From Phytophthora hibernalis (Eukaryota > Oomycota > Peronosporomycetes > Peronosporales > Peronosporaceae): a DNA stretch of 64,000 nucleotides. The notes under the pieces are model-generated. The model did no database searches. It saw only the letters and a program-made list of their open reading frames with translations, and was not told where the DNA came from. The stretch spans positions 248,001 through 312,000 of the forward strand of contig JAAKBF010000063.1 of NCBI GenBank assembly GCA_012656075.1. The letters are read 5' to 3'. How positions within the stretch are numbered: position 1 is the stretch's first letter; every line of letters begins with the position of its first letter. Below are positions 52,933 to 64,000 of the stretch, one piece after another. The position numbers and the translations under genes were made by a program.

Positions 52933-54598
52933 ATGAAGCTCTCTTTGAATGACCTGCTTGGCGAAGCGGAGGCGATGTTCATTTCGCATTTACCATGTGT
53001 GCCCTCCGACACAGTCGCTCCGCCGTCAACGACGCCCACGATGGCATCCGGCGCCTTCGACAACAATTGCGCGACGCAGAAGACACTATTCGACGTCAAG
53101 CGCGCGAGATCGACATGCTGAGACAGGGTCGCGAGCCGGTTTCGAAATCCGAATCCGATTTCAGCACGGAGGACGAAGATATGTGGGGCTTGCGGTCGCC
53201 GTGCAGGCCAAGAACACCAGAATTCATCGACAACTTCAACACGACCACGTTAAACCTAACCCTACATGCTATTATAGCCAATCGAACGACGAAGAATCTG
53301 AGGATAGCGATTGATTCTGATTGGGTTGTAGCCAGAAAGTTTCATTCATTGCAATTGTTCATTTTTTCCTTTCAGAAGGCTAGTAACGCTTAACCCATTC
53401 CGACCGCTACGAAAACATCATCAAGCCGCAACTCGATTAACTGAGTCTGTCTCGGTCGTTTGACCAATTTGAAGCGCTATCCAACTTGGTTGCTTTGAAT
53501 TGGTCAGCGCTGGGGAGACGAAGTACGCTCATTGGTTAGAGGACCAATACGTGGTTGATCCGTGGGATCTGTGGTTCTACAGAGCCAGCGACGTGCCTGG
53601 TATTGTGTCTAATCCAAACCCAATTGAATCCCATCATCACGCCATCAAAGCATGCACCTTTGCGCTGCTACTGGTCATGTCTTAGCCGGAACGTTGACAA
53701 GAATTCTAGCACAATGCGCTATGGACTTTGGATTTGATATCATACGTCGCTACGCAAGTGGACCCGTGGGAGCAGAGATACCCCAAGCTGCAATGAACCT
53801 TTGTGCGCACGAGAACCACTATCCAAAGCACCTAGGAAAATCAAAACGAGTAATCCTTAGCATCGACGAGTACGACTTCAACACTGATTACAACGTGGTT
53901 CAAGATGACAACGTGCACTGTCTTAACGTCGATGTGGCTCGAACAAAGCTGTATAAGCGCTCTCGTGAAGACATTATGAGAGCACACGAGAAGATCGAAA
54001 ACGTTCAGCTTCAATATCTATTTCTTCACTGCGTGACCCTTCTCGAGCGATTGCCATTTGAGCACGATTGGAATACACCTTCTTGGTGTGTGGATGAAAT
54101 CAAGACAATTCGCCAAAAGTTTAAATGCGACTGCAAGACATTTTACCAATCGGGATGGTTGTGTGCACACATACTAGCATGTTTACAGCTAGTGGACACA
54201 GTGAATTTGAACGCAATGCTGCGGGGATTACCAGCTCGTAGACCACCTGGGCGCCCTCGCAAGAAAGCTAAGTGTCTCGAACGCGACAGTCTCAGGAGGT
54301 CACAGTTTTGTATGGCTGCACTGATCAAGATATTGTTCGATAAGCCCGCGAGCGTTATCAACTGGAGTTTTCTGGTAACCTATACCAACACAGACGAGGA
54401 TGGTGATGAGATCCGGATGGTGATGAGATCCGTCGGGACTTCGTCGGCACAATCAAGGCTCCGTTTTTGCGTGCCGGCAAACGCCACTGGGATGTGGAGG
54501 TTCACGAAATCGTGAAGGAGGAGGAATATGAGGCGGAAGATCTTGCAACGATCATCTACTACTCGTTTCGGATTGGGCACATCATTGTTCGTAACTGA
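52933..54598 (+). pseudogene. MULE transposase remnant with SWIM zinc finger
   Basis: A 5' coiled segment (53000-53110: GIRRLRQQLRDAEDTIRRQA) is followed, after a gap, by the 3' half of a Mutator-like transposase. Landmarks are ETKYAHWLEDQYVVDPWDLW with NPNPIESHHHAIK, and the SWIM finger CDCKTFYQSGWLCAHILACL. A basic PARRPPGRPRKKAKCLE stretch precedes a C-terminal segment (KRHWDVEVHEIVKEEEYEAE) ending at 54598. The DDE core is missing or unrecognisable. A 17-bp tandem duplication at 54398-54431 shifts the frame. It is not closely similar to the MULE at 8.2 kb. Confidence 0.65.
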
Positions 54599-56040
54599 TG
54601 TGTAAGTAGTGTGAGTGCTTTGACGTCTATATTTTTATGACTGCATTTATTCTAAGCAAGAAACTCAGATAAAACAAAAATACTAGAAAAGGAGGTTCAA
54701 CCGACGTCTAAAAAACCTTGTTTGACGACATACAATAAATCCAGTAGCATACAATAACCCCGGTGAAATATAATATTACCCGCCGCATGGAAAATAGCCG
54801 ACGAGGAATAAAAAACATCCGAAAATGCATGAAATAAAATTTAGCCGATGAAAGCATAAAAACGCCCCCTGCATGAAAGTGAGAAGATAAGTGGGCAATG
54901 CAACGACGCACGCATATTCTTACTACACCTACACTGTATGAATGCCAGACCAAAATGAAGTGGCGTCATCATTTTTCTATTTACTGGGCACGCATTCCAA
55001 ACGCACGGAATTACCCACACAGTATACGGTGCTCCGTATTGTAGTCAGGGACTAATGATAACCTCAAAATGGGGATGCGAATAAATTCAAAATAATATCC
55101 AGTCTGACGGATGATATTTAGAATATGCATAATATTTTCACTTTGAAATCGAATATTGATATCTACTACTAGGCGAATATATTCGAATATTTGATATTTC
55201 CAAAATGATTACGCAATAATCAGTTTCAACCAATCAAAACACACCTAAAACGAAAAAGGATTAGTGATCACTCGCGCCCATGTACATGTACTATTACATT
55301 AATAAATCTGGTTGGTCGGCGGCACTAGGGCAACAGCTGAAGTTGGCTAAACACTGGGCAGCACTGCCGATGCGATGCTCATTTACTCGTGCGCGATTTT
55401 CCTATAGCTGTGCGCGTCAGTAGAAGCTCCTCCGCGTGTATCCCCAGCCCGCCATCCAAATATATACTTTCCATAACTCGTACTTACTCCGAAGTACTTT
55501 AGTACTACGTTGTATGCATTAATATTCACGTGGAATATGCATACCGGTAAAAAATACTGGGGGCTATGCATAATATCCGACACAGATATTTACTACGTGT
55601 AGGCCCACCAACATAATTGGCATACTACGCAATAGACGGCCAAGGGCATCCGCACCACCGACTACTCCAGCTGGTCCCCCAGGCTACATATGAGGCGACG
55701 ACAATGCACACCATTAGCCGGGTAGCTCGAATATGCTTGAGCAAGCTCCAGCTCGCCTTCACACATGGTACCTTTCCGAATAGCACTTTATATCATTTTT
55801 ATATCTGATATTTTGAAGAATCCTCGATGATATTTAAATATTACGGTACTGTTTTCATTTTGAAAGAATTTAGATATTTTTGCCCAAAAATAGATACTGT
55901 GACCGCCATAATCAATCTGAAGCGGCGGCAAAGTGCTGATGGATCTGCGGGGTCATCGGCTGCCTGTACAGCGACCACTGAGCAACCTTCCGATACTCGA
56001 CCTTTTGATAGGAAGGCGGCAGACATTGGCAGAGAACGGC
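54599..56040. other. AT-rich, repeat-like DNA without a gene
   Basis: Mostly A/T with degenerate GATATTT/ATATTCGAAT repeats (about 55090-55200 and 55790-55860). Short ORFs lack any recognisable feature. It may hold degraded MITEs, but no terminal repeats could be paired with confidence. Confidence 0.4.
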
Positions 56041-56349
56041 CGCGCTGACAATGGGGCTGCTGACGAAGATCGCCAATGAGAAGGAGGAGAAAAACTGACT
56101 GCTAAAGAGACCACGAGTGAGCAAATCATGGCACGGACGTTAGACGGGATGACGGCTACGCAACGGCGCTACTACCAGATCCGACAGGAGACAGGAGGAA
56201 CATAATTTAACGGAGCTTGAAAAGGAAATGGAAGGATAAAAGATCGAGCCAAGTTCAGTTTCCATTTCCTTTCTGTTACCTTAATTGCTCAACTAGACCA
56301 CTATGCAGCTGGCAGTGGGTTGTTGCGTCGCAAATAGCGATATAGCGCT

Positions 56350-57398
56350 TTAGAAATTAGTGGAAGATAATGTTAGTAGCCAGATTTCCGTAGCACCGTC
56401 ATAGTCGTAAGCTAGACCATCAAACCTTTCCTCGTCCTCCACAATCATGTTGTGAAGGATGATGCCCGCCGTCATCACCATGCGCTGGTCCGCGTGGCTC
56501 CAACACCGAGAAGGGCCTTCCATGATCGCCCACTGTGATTGAAGGACACCAAAAGCTCGCTCGAAGTCTTTCCTTGCGGCTTCTTGCTGCTGCGTAATTT
56601 TCTCCTCTTCTTGTCTGGTGGAGATGGTATTGCTGAATCAAAGTCACCCAGGGAAGGTAAATACCAATACAGAACGAGCCAGAAGTCAAAGTAAAGTCGA
56701 TGTATTCGGATAGTCGTAGTGCCAAAACTTATCGTCTGTGAGGAATTACCCCATTGTGTACCCGTGACCATCAATGATGTAGTTGCAGCATGGGGCTTGA
56801 AGGTTGCTATGTCAGAGAAGAGATTCGATCATTCCAACCGGTTGGTGTCGATGTGTGACCCTGGTATGCCAAACATACGTTCCAGAACCACAGGTCGCGC
56901 AATTCTACAGCCTCGAGAACGCTCGTTGGTTCGCATTCCTTGCCGTGTACTGTCTCGCTCAAGCAGTCTGATAATACTCACACCGCCAATGCATACAATC
57001 TAGACCCCTAGCATACCGACAAAGTCTCATAGCTAGTAGTCACTCAATATGCTCTCCCGTCGGTTTTCGTAAGTACTCGTCACCAAACACCTCTACCACG
57101 GCCATACAAAACCGCTTCAGGTTCTTGAGTGCTATACTTTCCAGGTGGCGTCACATACGAATGCGGCGTCGGAACGCCTCCTTGATGCAGATGGGAACCT
57201 CACAAAAGTAGTCGCGGACGAGGCGAACGCCAGCTTCCAGTGCCCCGCGGTCAACGTTAGCATGGCGGCAACCTTGCACAGAGGGACCAGGAGCCACCAA
57301 ACCATCGCCGAGCAGTGCATCAACGACCGCGATGGCCTCGGCAGTCTTGTCGTCGTCGAACATGCGATGAGATACTGTGCTGTGCTGTCAATCTCCAT
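56350..57398 (-). pseudogene. PIF/Harbinger transposase remnant
   Basis: Minus-strand remains of a second, different Harbinger family. The N-terminal part reads NVDRGALEAGVRLVRDYFCE and FRRRIRM, followed by MAVVEVFGDEYLRKPTGEHI near 57060-57110. The C-terminal part has IYLPWVTLIQQYH, ARKDFERAFGVLQSQW and GIILHNMIVEDEERFDG near 56430, a classic end of Harbinger DDE_4 transposases. The catalytic middle is scrambled by indels and stops, so the copy is inactive. It is not related by sequence to the Harbinger at 28.8 kb, so two lineages are present. Confidence 0.7.
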
Positions 57399-57759
57399 GC
57401 TGTTGGTGCTGGTGGAGCTACAGCGTGTGAAATATTGTACTGAACCGCACCACTCGACAACAAGCGATCACTAGTTGAAGTGGGACACGTAATTTTGTTC
57501 CGTCTACAAACCTGTGCAGCGCGTCTCTGCGTAAAAGTAAATCTCTCGTAATTGTGAGACCACACGCTCATTTTACGTTGTATTTTACTCCAACCGGTGG
57601 GGATGCATGACGTACCCCGAAAAAATGAGCTCGAACAATACCGCATTGCGGCTTAAATCTTGAACTATGTTCGATGGAAAGAGGCGCTCCAGTCCGTGCA
57701 GCTGCTCTCTGAGCACTGGTAAATGTGCCTAATAATCGAGTACATTACCCAAATATAAT

Positions 57760-58325
57760 TTAAAGATTCACATTATCTTCGAGCTCCTTAGTTTTATTTA
57801 ATAGCCCACTGAATGCGTTGAAAGCCCACGCGCTTGGAACGGTGCTTCGTCCACAACCTCTTGTTGGTATGGAGTAAAACCCCATGGTAAAGAAGTCGAT
57901 GACACAATCCCGGAGAAACACACAGCCTCCCAACTGATTTGGGAGGGATCCAGACACCCCCGACAAGTCTCTGAGTATTAGTGACACGCTCGAAACAGAC
58001 ATAACTTTGCTGACAAGATATATGGAAACCTTGAAAATTTTCGTATCATTTGGAATAGCCTATGTCACTCAAAAGATGAGCTGATCTTGAACTCATTCGT
58101 TTCCGCAGAATTTCTGCGCAGGAACAGCGGATTCTGGCGGCGAGCGGCCTCCTGGGTATCTTGCTCGTGGTCCATGTGGTTGCGTCTTTGGTGGTTTACC
58201 AAGTTTATGTAGCCGTTCCCCTTTTTGTATTGCTTACCACAGATGGTGCACTTGTAGAAGCCGCCCTCAACTTCGGTAAAGAGCATGGAGCGGATCTGGC
58301 TGCTCGTGAGGACCATGGTGGACAC
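57760..58325 (-). pseudogene. hAT-type transposase N-terminal fragment with BED-like finger
   Basis: FYKCTICGKQYKKGNGYINL with VNHQRRNH (C2H2/BED-type) opens the fragment at 58325. The following minus-strand reading (RDLSGVSGSLPNQLGGCVFL, 57760-58002) is in poor register and may be a degraded continuation. No catalytic region is present. Confidence 0.45.
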
Positions 58326-58834
58326 AGGATGCGGTGGGGCTTGGAAGGTGGGAGATTATGCTGGTAGTTTTGGCACTGACAAACTGGTGTGTTGGGCACT
58401 CCGAGATGCTAGGAGCCGACAGGCAAACGGATGGTGGACGATGGACACTTCTCTAAAATGAATTGCTACCTCCGAATTAATCAATACATTAAAAAATGCG
58501 AATGTATTTTAATGAGTATTATTTTTCGGGTGACTTGCTCAACGCTATGGGCCGACAGGCTTGAGCATAGCGTCGGTGTCATCTTGTTGTTTTCGATGTG
58601 GATGTGAGCGCTGGATGAAGAAAGATGAACTGAGTGTATTTGCACCGCGCCCGCGGGCGCGGTCCGTTACCTAGGTCTCCCTGTGGTGCATTACCGATAT
58701 CCGTTATGAAACTCCTACGGCTCGGCCCGAACCGACACTTCGACCCGAACTGCCGCTTCGGCCGGCCGCACCGCTCGCTGTAACGTGCCGCGGGCCACCA
58801 TCCCCACTGAGCTCCATCACTCCTTCTCGGGCAG

Positions 58835-59000
58835 TCAATCCTGCAGCATGACCAGCCCGCGCAGCTCTTCAAGCCGCGGCGCAGGAAGTGCCTTGGTCAG
58901 GATGTCGGCCCGCATATCCTTGGACTCGCAGTAAGTCACATTGAGCCCCTCTTTGCGTGCTAGATCCTTCACGAACTTGTACCTTATGTCTATGTGTTAC
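58835..59000 (-). pseudogene. Ty1/copia pol 3' end (RNase H tail)
   Basis: HIDIRYKFVKDLARKEGLNV followed by TYCESKDMRADILTKALPAP and RLEELRGLVMLQD-stop is the typical C-terminus of copia polyproteins. The match stops abruptly at about 59000, where unrelated coding sequence begins. A probable 3' LTR (TGGTGGCCCGCGG to GAAAACAACA) would lie at about 58585-58802. Confidence 0.75.
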
Positions 59001-60025
59001 TGCCCGGCCCACACGAAGAAGCCAGCAGCTACAGCGAGTCGGACACCGACGTCACAAACCCTGGGCTCATCACTGGCGTCGAGGACGTCAGCATGGACAC
59101 GGATCCTGGAGCGAGCGACAAGCAACCGCCGCCGAACCGGATGGAAGAAGCTCCAGAGGAGCCGGTCGCTGATCCAAAAGCTCCGGGAGGCCACGACGAC
59201 TCGCTAAAGCCTGGTGCGGGGTCTAAGCACGCGTAAACTTCCGAGGAGCCGTCCGCCACGGACATGGAGGTTGAGGAGAACCCGCCACGTCGTGCCGAGC
59301 ACTATTCTCCGGATAACTGTTCCGACGAAGTCGACTACGGTGAGTCCGAGCTTGAAGACGACGACCACGAGCAGGGAGAGGTCCACGACCCCAACAAGTC
59401 CCCACCGCTCACGGAGCAGCAACGCGCCATGCATCCCGGGAGCCCTGCCACTCCTCGCAGCGCCACTGCCGTTGCGCGGAGCGCAGAGCGCGAGAAGGCA
59501 GAGCGCGAGACCGCGCGGAACCCCGAGCGGGAGACCCAAGTCATTACGAACGTCGTGGAGGGCGAAGAAGTGCCGGCAGAGATGCTCCGGTCCGCCAACC
59601 GGCAGCACCTCGCCGACCGAGCCCGCGCCGGACAAGTAGCTGCCGAGCAGCACCGCGACTCCAAGCGCGAACACGAGACCACGTCTCCCCGCACGCGAGA
59701 ACAGCTGCTCGCATTGCGATATTGGTCCGTCCCTGAGTACCGCGGGTACCTGCGACTGAGTGGCGCGCCTGGCCAGACCGTCTCTCTCTACGACGAGTGT
59801 CCGGTCGTGCTGCTCGCCGACACAGGCCTCGACCGACAGTCCAACGAGACCGACTTCAGGGCGTGGCTCCACCACATGGGGTACCCCCTGCCCGAGTTCT
59901 TGGCCTCGCCTTATCGAATCGATTGGCTGGCCCAGCGGCGTCTTCGCTTTCGCATGGCGAAGATGATATTCGACGACCAGTGGCACAAGCGGCACTTCGA
60001 CCGCAATATGCCCGCGCCGGGGTGA
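58994..60025 (+). CDS. acidic-leader ORF antisense to a gypsy element (gag-like?)
   Basis: One frame runs from the copia junction to 60025, with a single TAA at 59234; from 59264 it is open. The N-terminal half is acidic and disordered (DYGESELEDDDHEQGEVHDP; AEREKAERETARNPERE). The C-terminal half looks globular (YWSVPEYRGYLRLSGAPGQT; FRAWLHHMGYPLPEFLASP; RLRFRMAKMIFDDQWHKRHF). Codon choice is GC3-rich like real genes nearby. No named family was recognised. The ORF runs opposite to the gypsy pol and lies beyond its chromodomain. Confidence 0.5.
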
Positions 60026-60169
60026 TCCTCGAGGAGGTGGGGCAAAAGATAGAGAAGTCATGGCAGTCCCAGCCGATAGAACCTCGAAGTGTTCTCGGAC
60101 CGGTTACCGCCGACCGGCTCCGTGGGAGCGCTCGTAAGCGTCCACGACGTCGGCGCAGTCCTCCGAGGC

Positions 60170-60290
60170 TACCGGACTCCCATGTGCCCTGAGCCTCGGG
60201 ATAGCCGCGCCACTTCACCAGATACTGGTAGTGGCCGATACGCCCGCGGCGCTTCAGTAGCTTCTCAACATGGAAGTAGAGAGCGCCCTC
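60170..60290 (-). pseudogene. chromodomain of the gypsy element
   Basis: ALYFHVEKLLKRRGRIGHYQ followed by YLVKWRGYPEAQGTWES is a chromodomain with an aromatic cage, on the minus strand in a frame one base off pol. In a standard chromovirus it would follow the integrase directly. Here about 580 bp containing the plus-strand coiled-coil ORF separate them. Confidence 0.7.
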
Positions 60291-60357
60291 GTTTCCGATC
60301 AATAGGGGCGGGGACGCAACGGACGCGTCGACCGACCATGATGCTCCGCATCGCTCG

Positions 60358-60876
60358 ATGGCGTCGTACGCCTCTGTGACTGACGTCCCGTCAACTCGTG
60401 GGTCTCTTCTGGACGCGGTTGAGGGCTGCCAGCGGCTCCTGGAGGCGCAGCGGGTGGACCTTGCGTCCCTGCGCGGACGCATGCAGAGCGTCGAAGCGGC
60501 GATAGCCTCTGATCGGAACGTCCATCAGGACCTGGATCGTCTCGGGCGTGTAACGCGTGATCTGCAAGATCAGTTCGTCCAGCTGAACCGGGGTCTATCT
60601 CAGCTGGACCGCAGTAACGCGGAGGACCAACAGGCTCTTCGGAATGATCACTCCGCTCTCGAAGAGCATCTCGGTTGGATTCGCCAGCTCTACAACCGCG
60701 TGGCGGAGTTGGAGAACCGGTCCCCTGCGGCCGTGGTGGCTCCGCCGGCGGCTCCAGCTCTGACTCAGGCCGACGTGATGCAGATGATGGCGAATGTCGT
60801 TCGGCAGTACTCGAGTTCGTCGGACTCGACGAGTCACCCGCCTCAGCAGCCACCTCCGCCGGGCGGTACGGCTTGA
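60358..60876 (+). CDS. coiled-coil, Pro-tailed ORF antisense to gypsy pol (gag-like?)
   Basis: 172 residues: a regular heptad coiled coil (LDAVEGCQRLLEAQRVDLAS; DLQDQFVQLNRGLSQLDRSN; LEEHLGWIRQLYNRVAELEN) followed by VMQMMANVVRQYSSSSDSTS and a Pro-rich end. The composition and GC3-rich codons look like true coding DNA. The minus-strand pol frame through the same bases reads as Pro/Arg/Glu low complexity. It could be a gag N-terminal domain in inverted orientation, or an antisense gene of the element. Confidence 0.45.
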   Translation: MASYASVTDVPSTRGSLLDAVEGCQRLLEAQRVDLASLRGRMQSVEAAIASDRNVHQDLDRLGRVTRDLQDQFVQLNRGLSQLDRSNAEDQQALRNDHSALEEHLGWIRQLYNRVAELENRSPAAVVAPPAAPALTQADVMQMMANVVRQYSSSSDSTSHPPQQPPPPGGTA

Positions 60877-60879
60877 GCA

Positions 60880-63800
60880 AGCCCACGTAGAACGTCGGGT
60901 GCGTGGCCATAGCCGACAGCTGGTCCAACGTGTACGCGTTGCCATGGACCCCAATGACCGTGAACGGCCCCACAAACCGAGGACGGAGCTTCGTGCTGCC
61001 CACAGCGGTGACCGCCTGCATAGGAAGATTCTTCGCGTTTAAGATGACCTGGTCCCCTAATACAAGCACCTGTGTGTTCTTACGCCCCTGGCGATCACTG
61101 TTCTCTTTCTGTGTGTCTTGTGCCACCGCCATAGCACCTCGGACGCGCTGTCTTACCGCCTCCTCTGTCTCAATGAACGTGAGCAGGTTCCGTTTGACGG
61201 ACGAGCGAAGACCTTTGAGACCACGGGTATCATCGGCGACATCCTCTCCCTCACCCAAATTTGAAGCCGGAGGCAACGACAACGGCGTACGCGGGTGCCA
61301 CAGCCCGTTAACGTAGAATGGGGTGAAACCCGTCGACGCATGCACCGCATTGTTGAGTGCAAACTCCACTTGAGGCAGCAACGTGCTCCACTTCGTGGGT
61401 TCTTCGGCGCAGACGCTGCGCAGCACGTCTTCCAACACGCGGTTCACCCGCTCAGTTTGACCGTCCGTCTGCGGATGATCTGCCGTGGACATATCCAGTC
61501 TCGTACCGAGAAGGCGGAAGACGTATGTCCAGAAGTGTGACACGAAGCGGGGATCCCGATCGCTTACAAACGCCTCCGGGAGGCCATGGTGTCGAAAGAC
61601 ATTATCGACAAATAGCTGAGCCGCCTGCGGCGCTGTCACGCTCTTCTTCACCGCGGCCAGCCGTACCATCTTGCTCAGACGGCAGACGAAGACCAGAATG
61701 CCAGTATGGCCGCGCGTATCTGCCGGAAGCTCAAAGATGAAGTCCATGCTCACCGAGCGCCAACAATCCGCCGGTACCGGCAAGCTCATCAAAGGAGCGG
61801 ACGACGAGGGAGCGGGTATCACACGCTGACACGTCTCACACGTTTGCACGTACGTGCGCACCCACTTGTACATGTGAGGCCACCAAAAGTGACGGGCCAC
61901 CGACGTGTACGTCTTCTCGCGACTGAGGTCACCGATTAGCGGAGTGTCATGTGCCTCATAGAGGACACGATGGCGCAAGTCTTCGTCGTTGGGAACGCCA
62001 AGACGAGGTTCCTCCCCGTCATTGACTTGGTAGTAGAGTAGGTCATCGGCCATCGAATAGCGGTGCAGCCGTGATCGCTGCCGAGCAGTGAGCTTCACTG
62101 CCTTCTCAGGCGCCTTCAACGCCGTGAACAGATCTGCAAGGTCATCGTCGCCAGCATACGCCTCGCGTAGCAGCTCATGGAGCGGAGACTCGAGGTACGC
62201 AACGTGCGCCAGCTCGTAGTCCGGTCGTCGAGTGAGCGCGTCCGCGAGGACATTCTGCTTACCCGGCTTATACTCCACGGTGAAGTTGTACTCGGTGAAG
62301 AACGAGAGCCACCTCGCCATGCGCTGGGAGAGGTGGGGCGACGACGTCGCAGTCCGCAAGGACGCATGATCTGTGTAGATCACAAAGGGTTTGCTGCACC
62401 CGAAACTTCACAAGCGCGTACTTCATCGCGAGAAGCTCCTTGTCGTGGACAGGGTAGTTCTTTTCAGCCGCCTTAAGCTGGCGCGACTGGAAAGAGACCA
62501 CCCGCTCTCTGCCATCGGCATCGACCTGCAACAGGGCACAGCCTATGGCAAAGTCGGATGCGTCGCACACCACGCTGAAGGGACGACTGCCGTCTGGCAA
62601 CGCCCCAATCGGAGCGCTCTGCAGACTGCTTTTGATCGCTTCGAAAGCCTGCTGAGCCTCGTCGTTCCACGACCAGTCCGCCTGCTTCTTCAGAAGATTC
62701 GTCAGCGGGCGTGCCATCTCCGCGTAGTTGGCGCTGTAGTTGTGCAAGTAGTTGGCGAGGCCGAGCCACTTGCGCAAATCCTTTTGGGACACCGGTACCG
62801 GCCACTGTACGATCGCGCACACCTTCTCGAGGGTCCGCGAGGACACCGTCCTTGCCAAGGAAACATCCCAAGAAGTGAATCTCTTCGGCGCCGAAGATGC
62901 ACTTGTTGATGTTGGCATACAAGCGATTTTTGCGCATGCACGTCAACACCTCGCGGAGGTGCTCGACGTGCACCTTGACAGTCGTCTTGCCTTCCGCAGC
63001 GCGGCTGTGCACGAAGATGTCATCGAAGTACGTCCGTACAAACTGCCGCATCGGCCGGAAGAGCTGGGTCACCAGCCTATTGAACGTGGCTAGTGCATTT
63101 CATAGGCCTTGGGTCATCACCAGCCATTCCCATAGCATCCCGCTCGGGGTACTAACCGCTGTGAGCGGAATGTCCGACTCACGCATCAGCAGCTGATAGT
63201 AGCCATCGACCATGTCGAGCGCGCTGAAGATGGTGCATCCTGCCATGTTGTTCTGCAACACATCCTTATGAGGGATCGGCGTGAACGCCGGGATGGTGGC
63301 CGAGTTCAGCTTGTTGAACGCGTGCACCATGCGCCACTTCCCGTTGGGTTTGCGAACGCAAAACGTCGGCGATGAATGCGGCGACTTCGACTCGCGCACC
63401 GTGCCCGCGGCATACTTCGCTGTGAAGAAGGCGTCGATCACATCGACTTGCTCCTTCGGCAGTGGCCATTGGCGCGTAGTGCAGTATTTAGTGCCTGGCA
63501 CCAAGTCGATTTCGTGTCGGACACCTCGATCCGGAGGTAACACCAACGGTGGATTGTCGCTGACGACATCCGAAAACTCCTTCAAGAGAGGGTAGTATGG
63601 GTCCGACGGATCCTTCAAGATGGCCGCGCCATACCGCTTCTGCCTCGAAGAGACCCCCTCGTCTTCCAGCACATCAGGGTCCATGACCGAAGAGGTGTTT
63701 AGCTCGACCGAGTCGTGTTCACGGTGGATAAGGACCATCTCATCAAGCTCGCCCGCCTTCAGCGAGTCGATAAACTCGACATATGAGAGCTCCTCGAGCC

Positions 63801-63999
63801 CGAGTAGTTCTGCTACCGTAGGTAGCGGACCCAAGTCCACGCCTTCTTTGCGTTCTCCCGTGAGAACGTCTAGCACCCTGGGTGCAACCGCCTTGTCCAA
63901 GTGGCCCGCATCGCGGCGATCTCCGCCTTGACATAGTCTTGGCGTGGCTGACCCAGCCTTAGCGTCGTTCGTGGGAGCCTCCGCTCGACCATCTTCCTG
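60880..63999 (-). pseudogene. Ty3/gypsy pol (protease/RT/RNase H/integrase), runs off the window
   Basis: Minus-strand polyprotein entering from the right edge. RT: PFTCVRKPNGKWRMV-like PTFCVRKPNGKWRMVHAFN, IFSALDMVDGYYQLLM, YFDDIFVHSRAAEGK (catalytic YFDD). RNase H: VVCDASDFAIGCALLQVDAD, YTDHASLRTAT. Integrase: HFWWPHMYKWVRTYVQTCET; MDFIFELP; VSDRDPRFVSHFW; DHPQTDGQTERVNRVLED; then HPTFYVGLLKPYRP. One in-frame TGA lies near 63099, with frame changes near 62850 and 62390. It belongs to the same broad family as the remnant at 1-2842. From 62383 the frame stays open to 60299, through the antisense coiled-coil ORF. Confidence 0.85.
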
Positions 64000-64000
64000 T

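Noticed and set aside
59204..60061. 285-residue minus-strand ORF
   Set aside because: It is the mirror of the plus-strand acidic ORF, with Leu/Gly/Arg-rich composition and no domain.
60299..60879. Extension of gypsy pol by about 190 residues as a genuine linker
   Set aside because: The reading is low complexity and antisense to a coiled-coil ORF with natural codon use. I limited the pol feature to 60880 and raised the overlap as a finding.

Overview
The window looks like a repeat-rich stretch of a plant-associated oomycete genome, most likely Phytophthora or a close relative. The evidence is: short spliceosomal introns (about 46-90 nt, often with a CTAAC/CTAAT-like branch site); oomycete Inr/FPR-like core promoter motifs close to start codons; a secreted LPMO-like pair resembling the oomycete AA17 family; a secreted tyrosinase; a Crinkler-like (CR) header protein; and many DNA transposons and Ty3/gypsy elements. 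No rRNA, tRNA or CRISPR array was found.

Layout. 1-3.1 kb: decayed Ty3/gypsy pol (+). 3.15-3.43 kb: a piggyBac-type MITE. 3.8-6.5 kb: a gene fragment and a secreted tyrosinase (-). 7.5-14.05 kb: a Mutator-like element whose transposase is joined to a Ulp1/C48-like protease region. 14.8-17.2 kb: two tandem LPMO-like genes that share a 478-bp identical tract. 18.4-23.1 kb: a multi-pass membrane protein, a DnaJ-membrane fusion protein and a flavin-reductase-like protein. 23.3-27.5 kb: a gene with two CR-header-like domains and a HET-like domain, split by a complete Tc1/mariner element. 27.9-33.6 kb: a PIF/Harbinger transposase and a SET-domain gene between inverted repeats. 33.6-34.0 kb: a fold-back element. 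34.4-41.6 kb: a membrane-protein gene split by a 5.96-kb LTR retrotransposon with both LTRs.

42.1-50.5 kb is a compact gene island of likely housekeeping genes: aquaglyceroporin, Sac1-like phosphoinositide phosphatase, a small putative mitochondrial protein, a CWF19L1-like splicing or RNA-debranching factor, and an ankyrin protein. 51.2-58.3 kb holds fragments of four DNA transposons (an unrecognised one, a MULE/SWIM, a Harbinger and a hAT). 58.8-64 kb holds a Ty1/copia tail abutting a second Ty3/gypsy element. Two well-formed plus-strand ORFs run against the coding direction of that element.

Most genes, including the housekeeping ones, read through only if one or more single-base indels are assumed. 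Most are missing bases, often in short homopolymers. I read this mainly as residual assembly error on otherwise intact genes, with real decay on top in the transposons (in-frame stops, lost catalytic residues). Frameshifts in the non-transposon genes should therefore not be taken as proof of pseudogenes.
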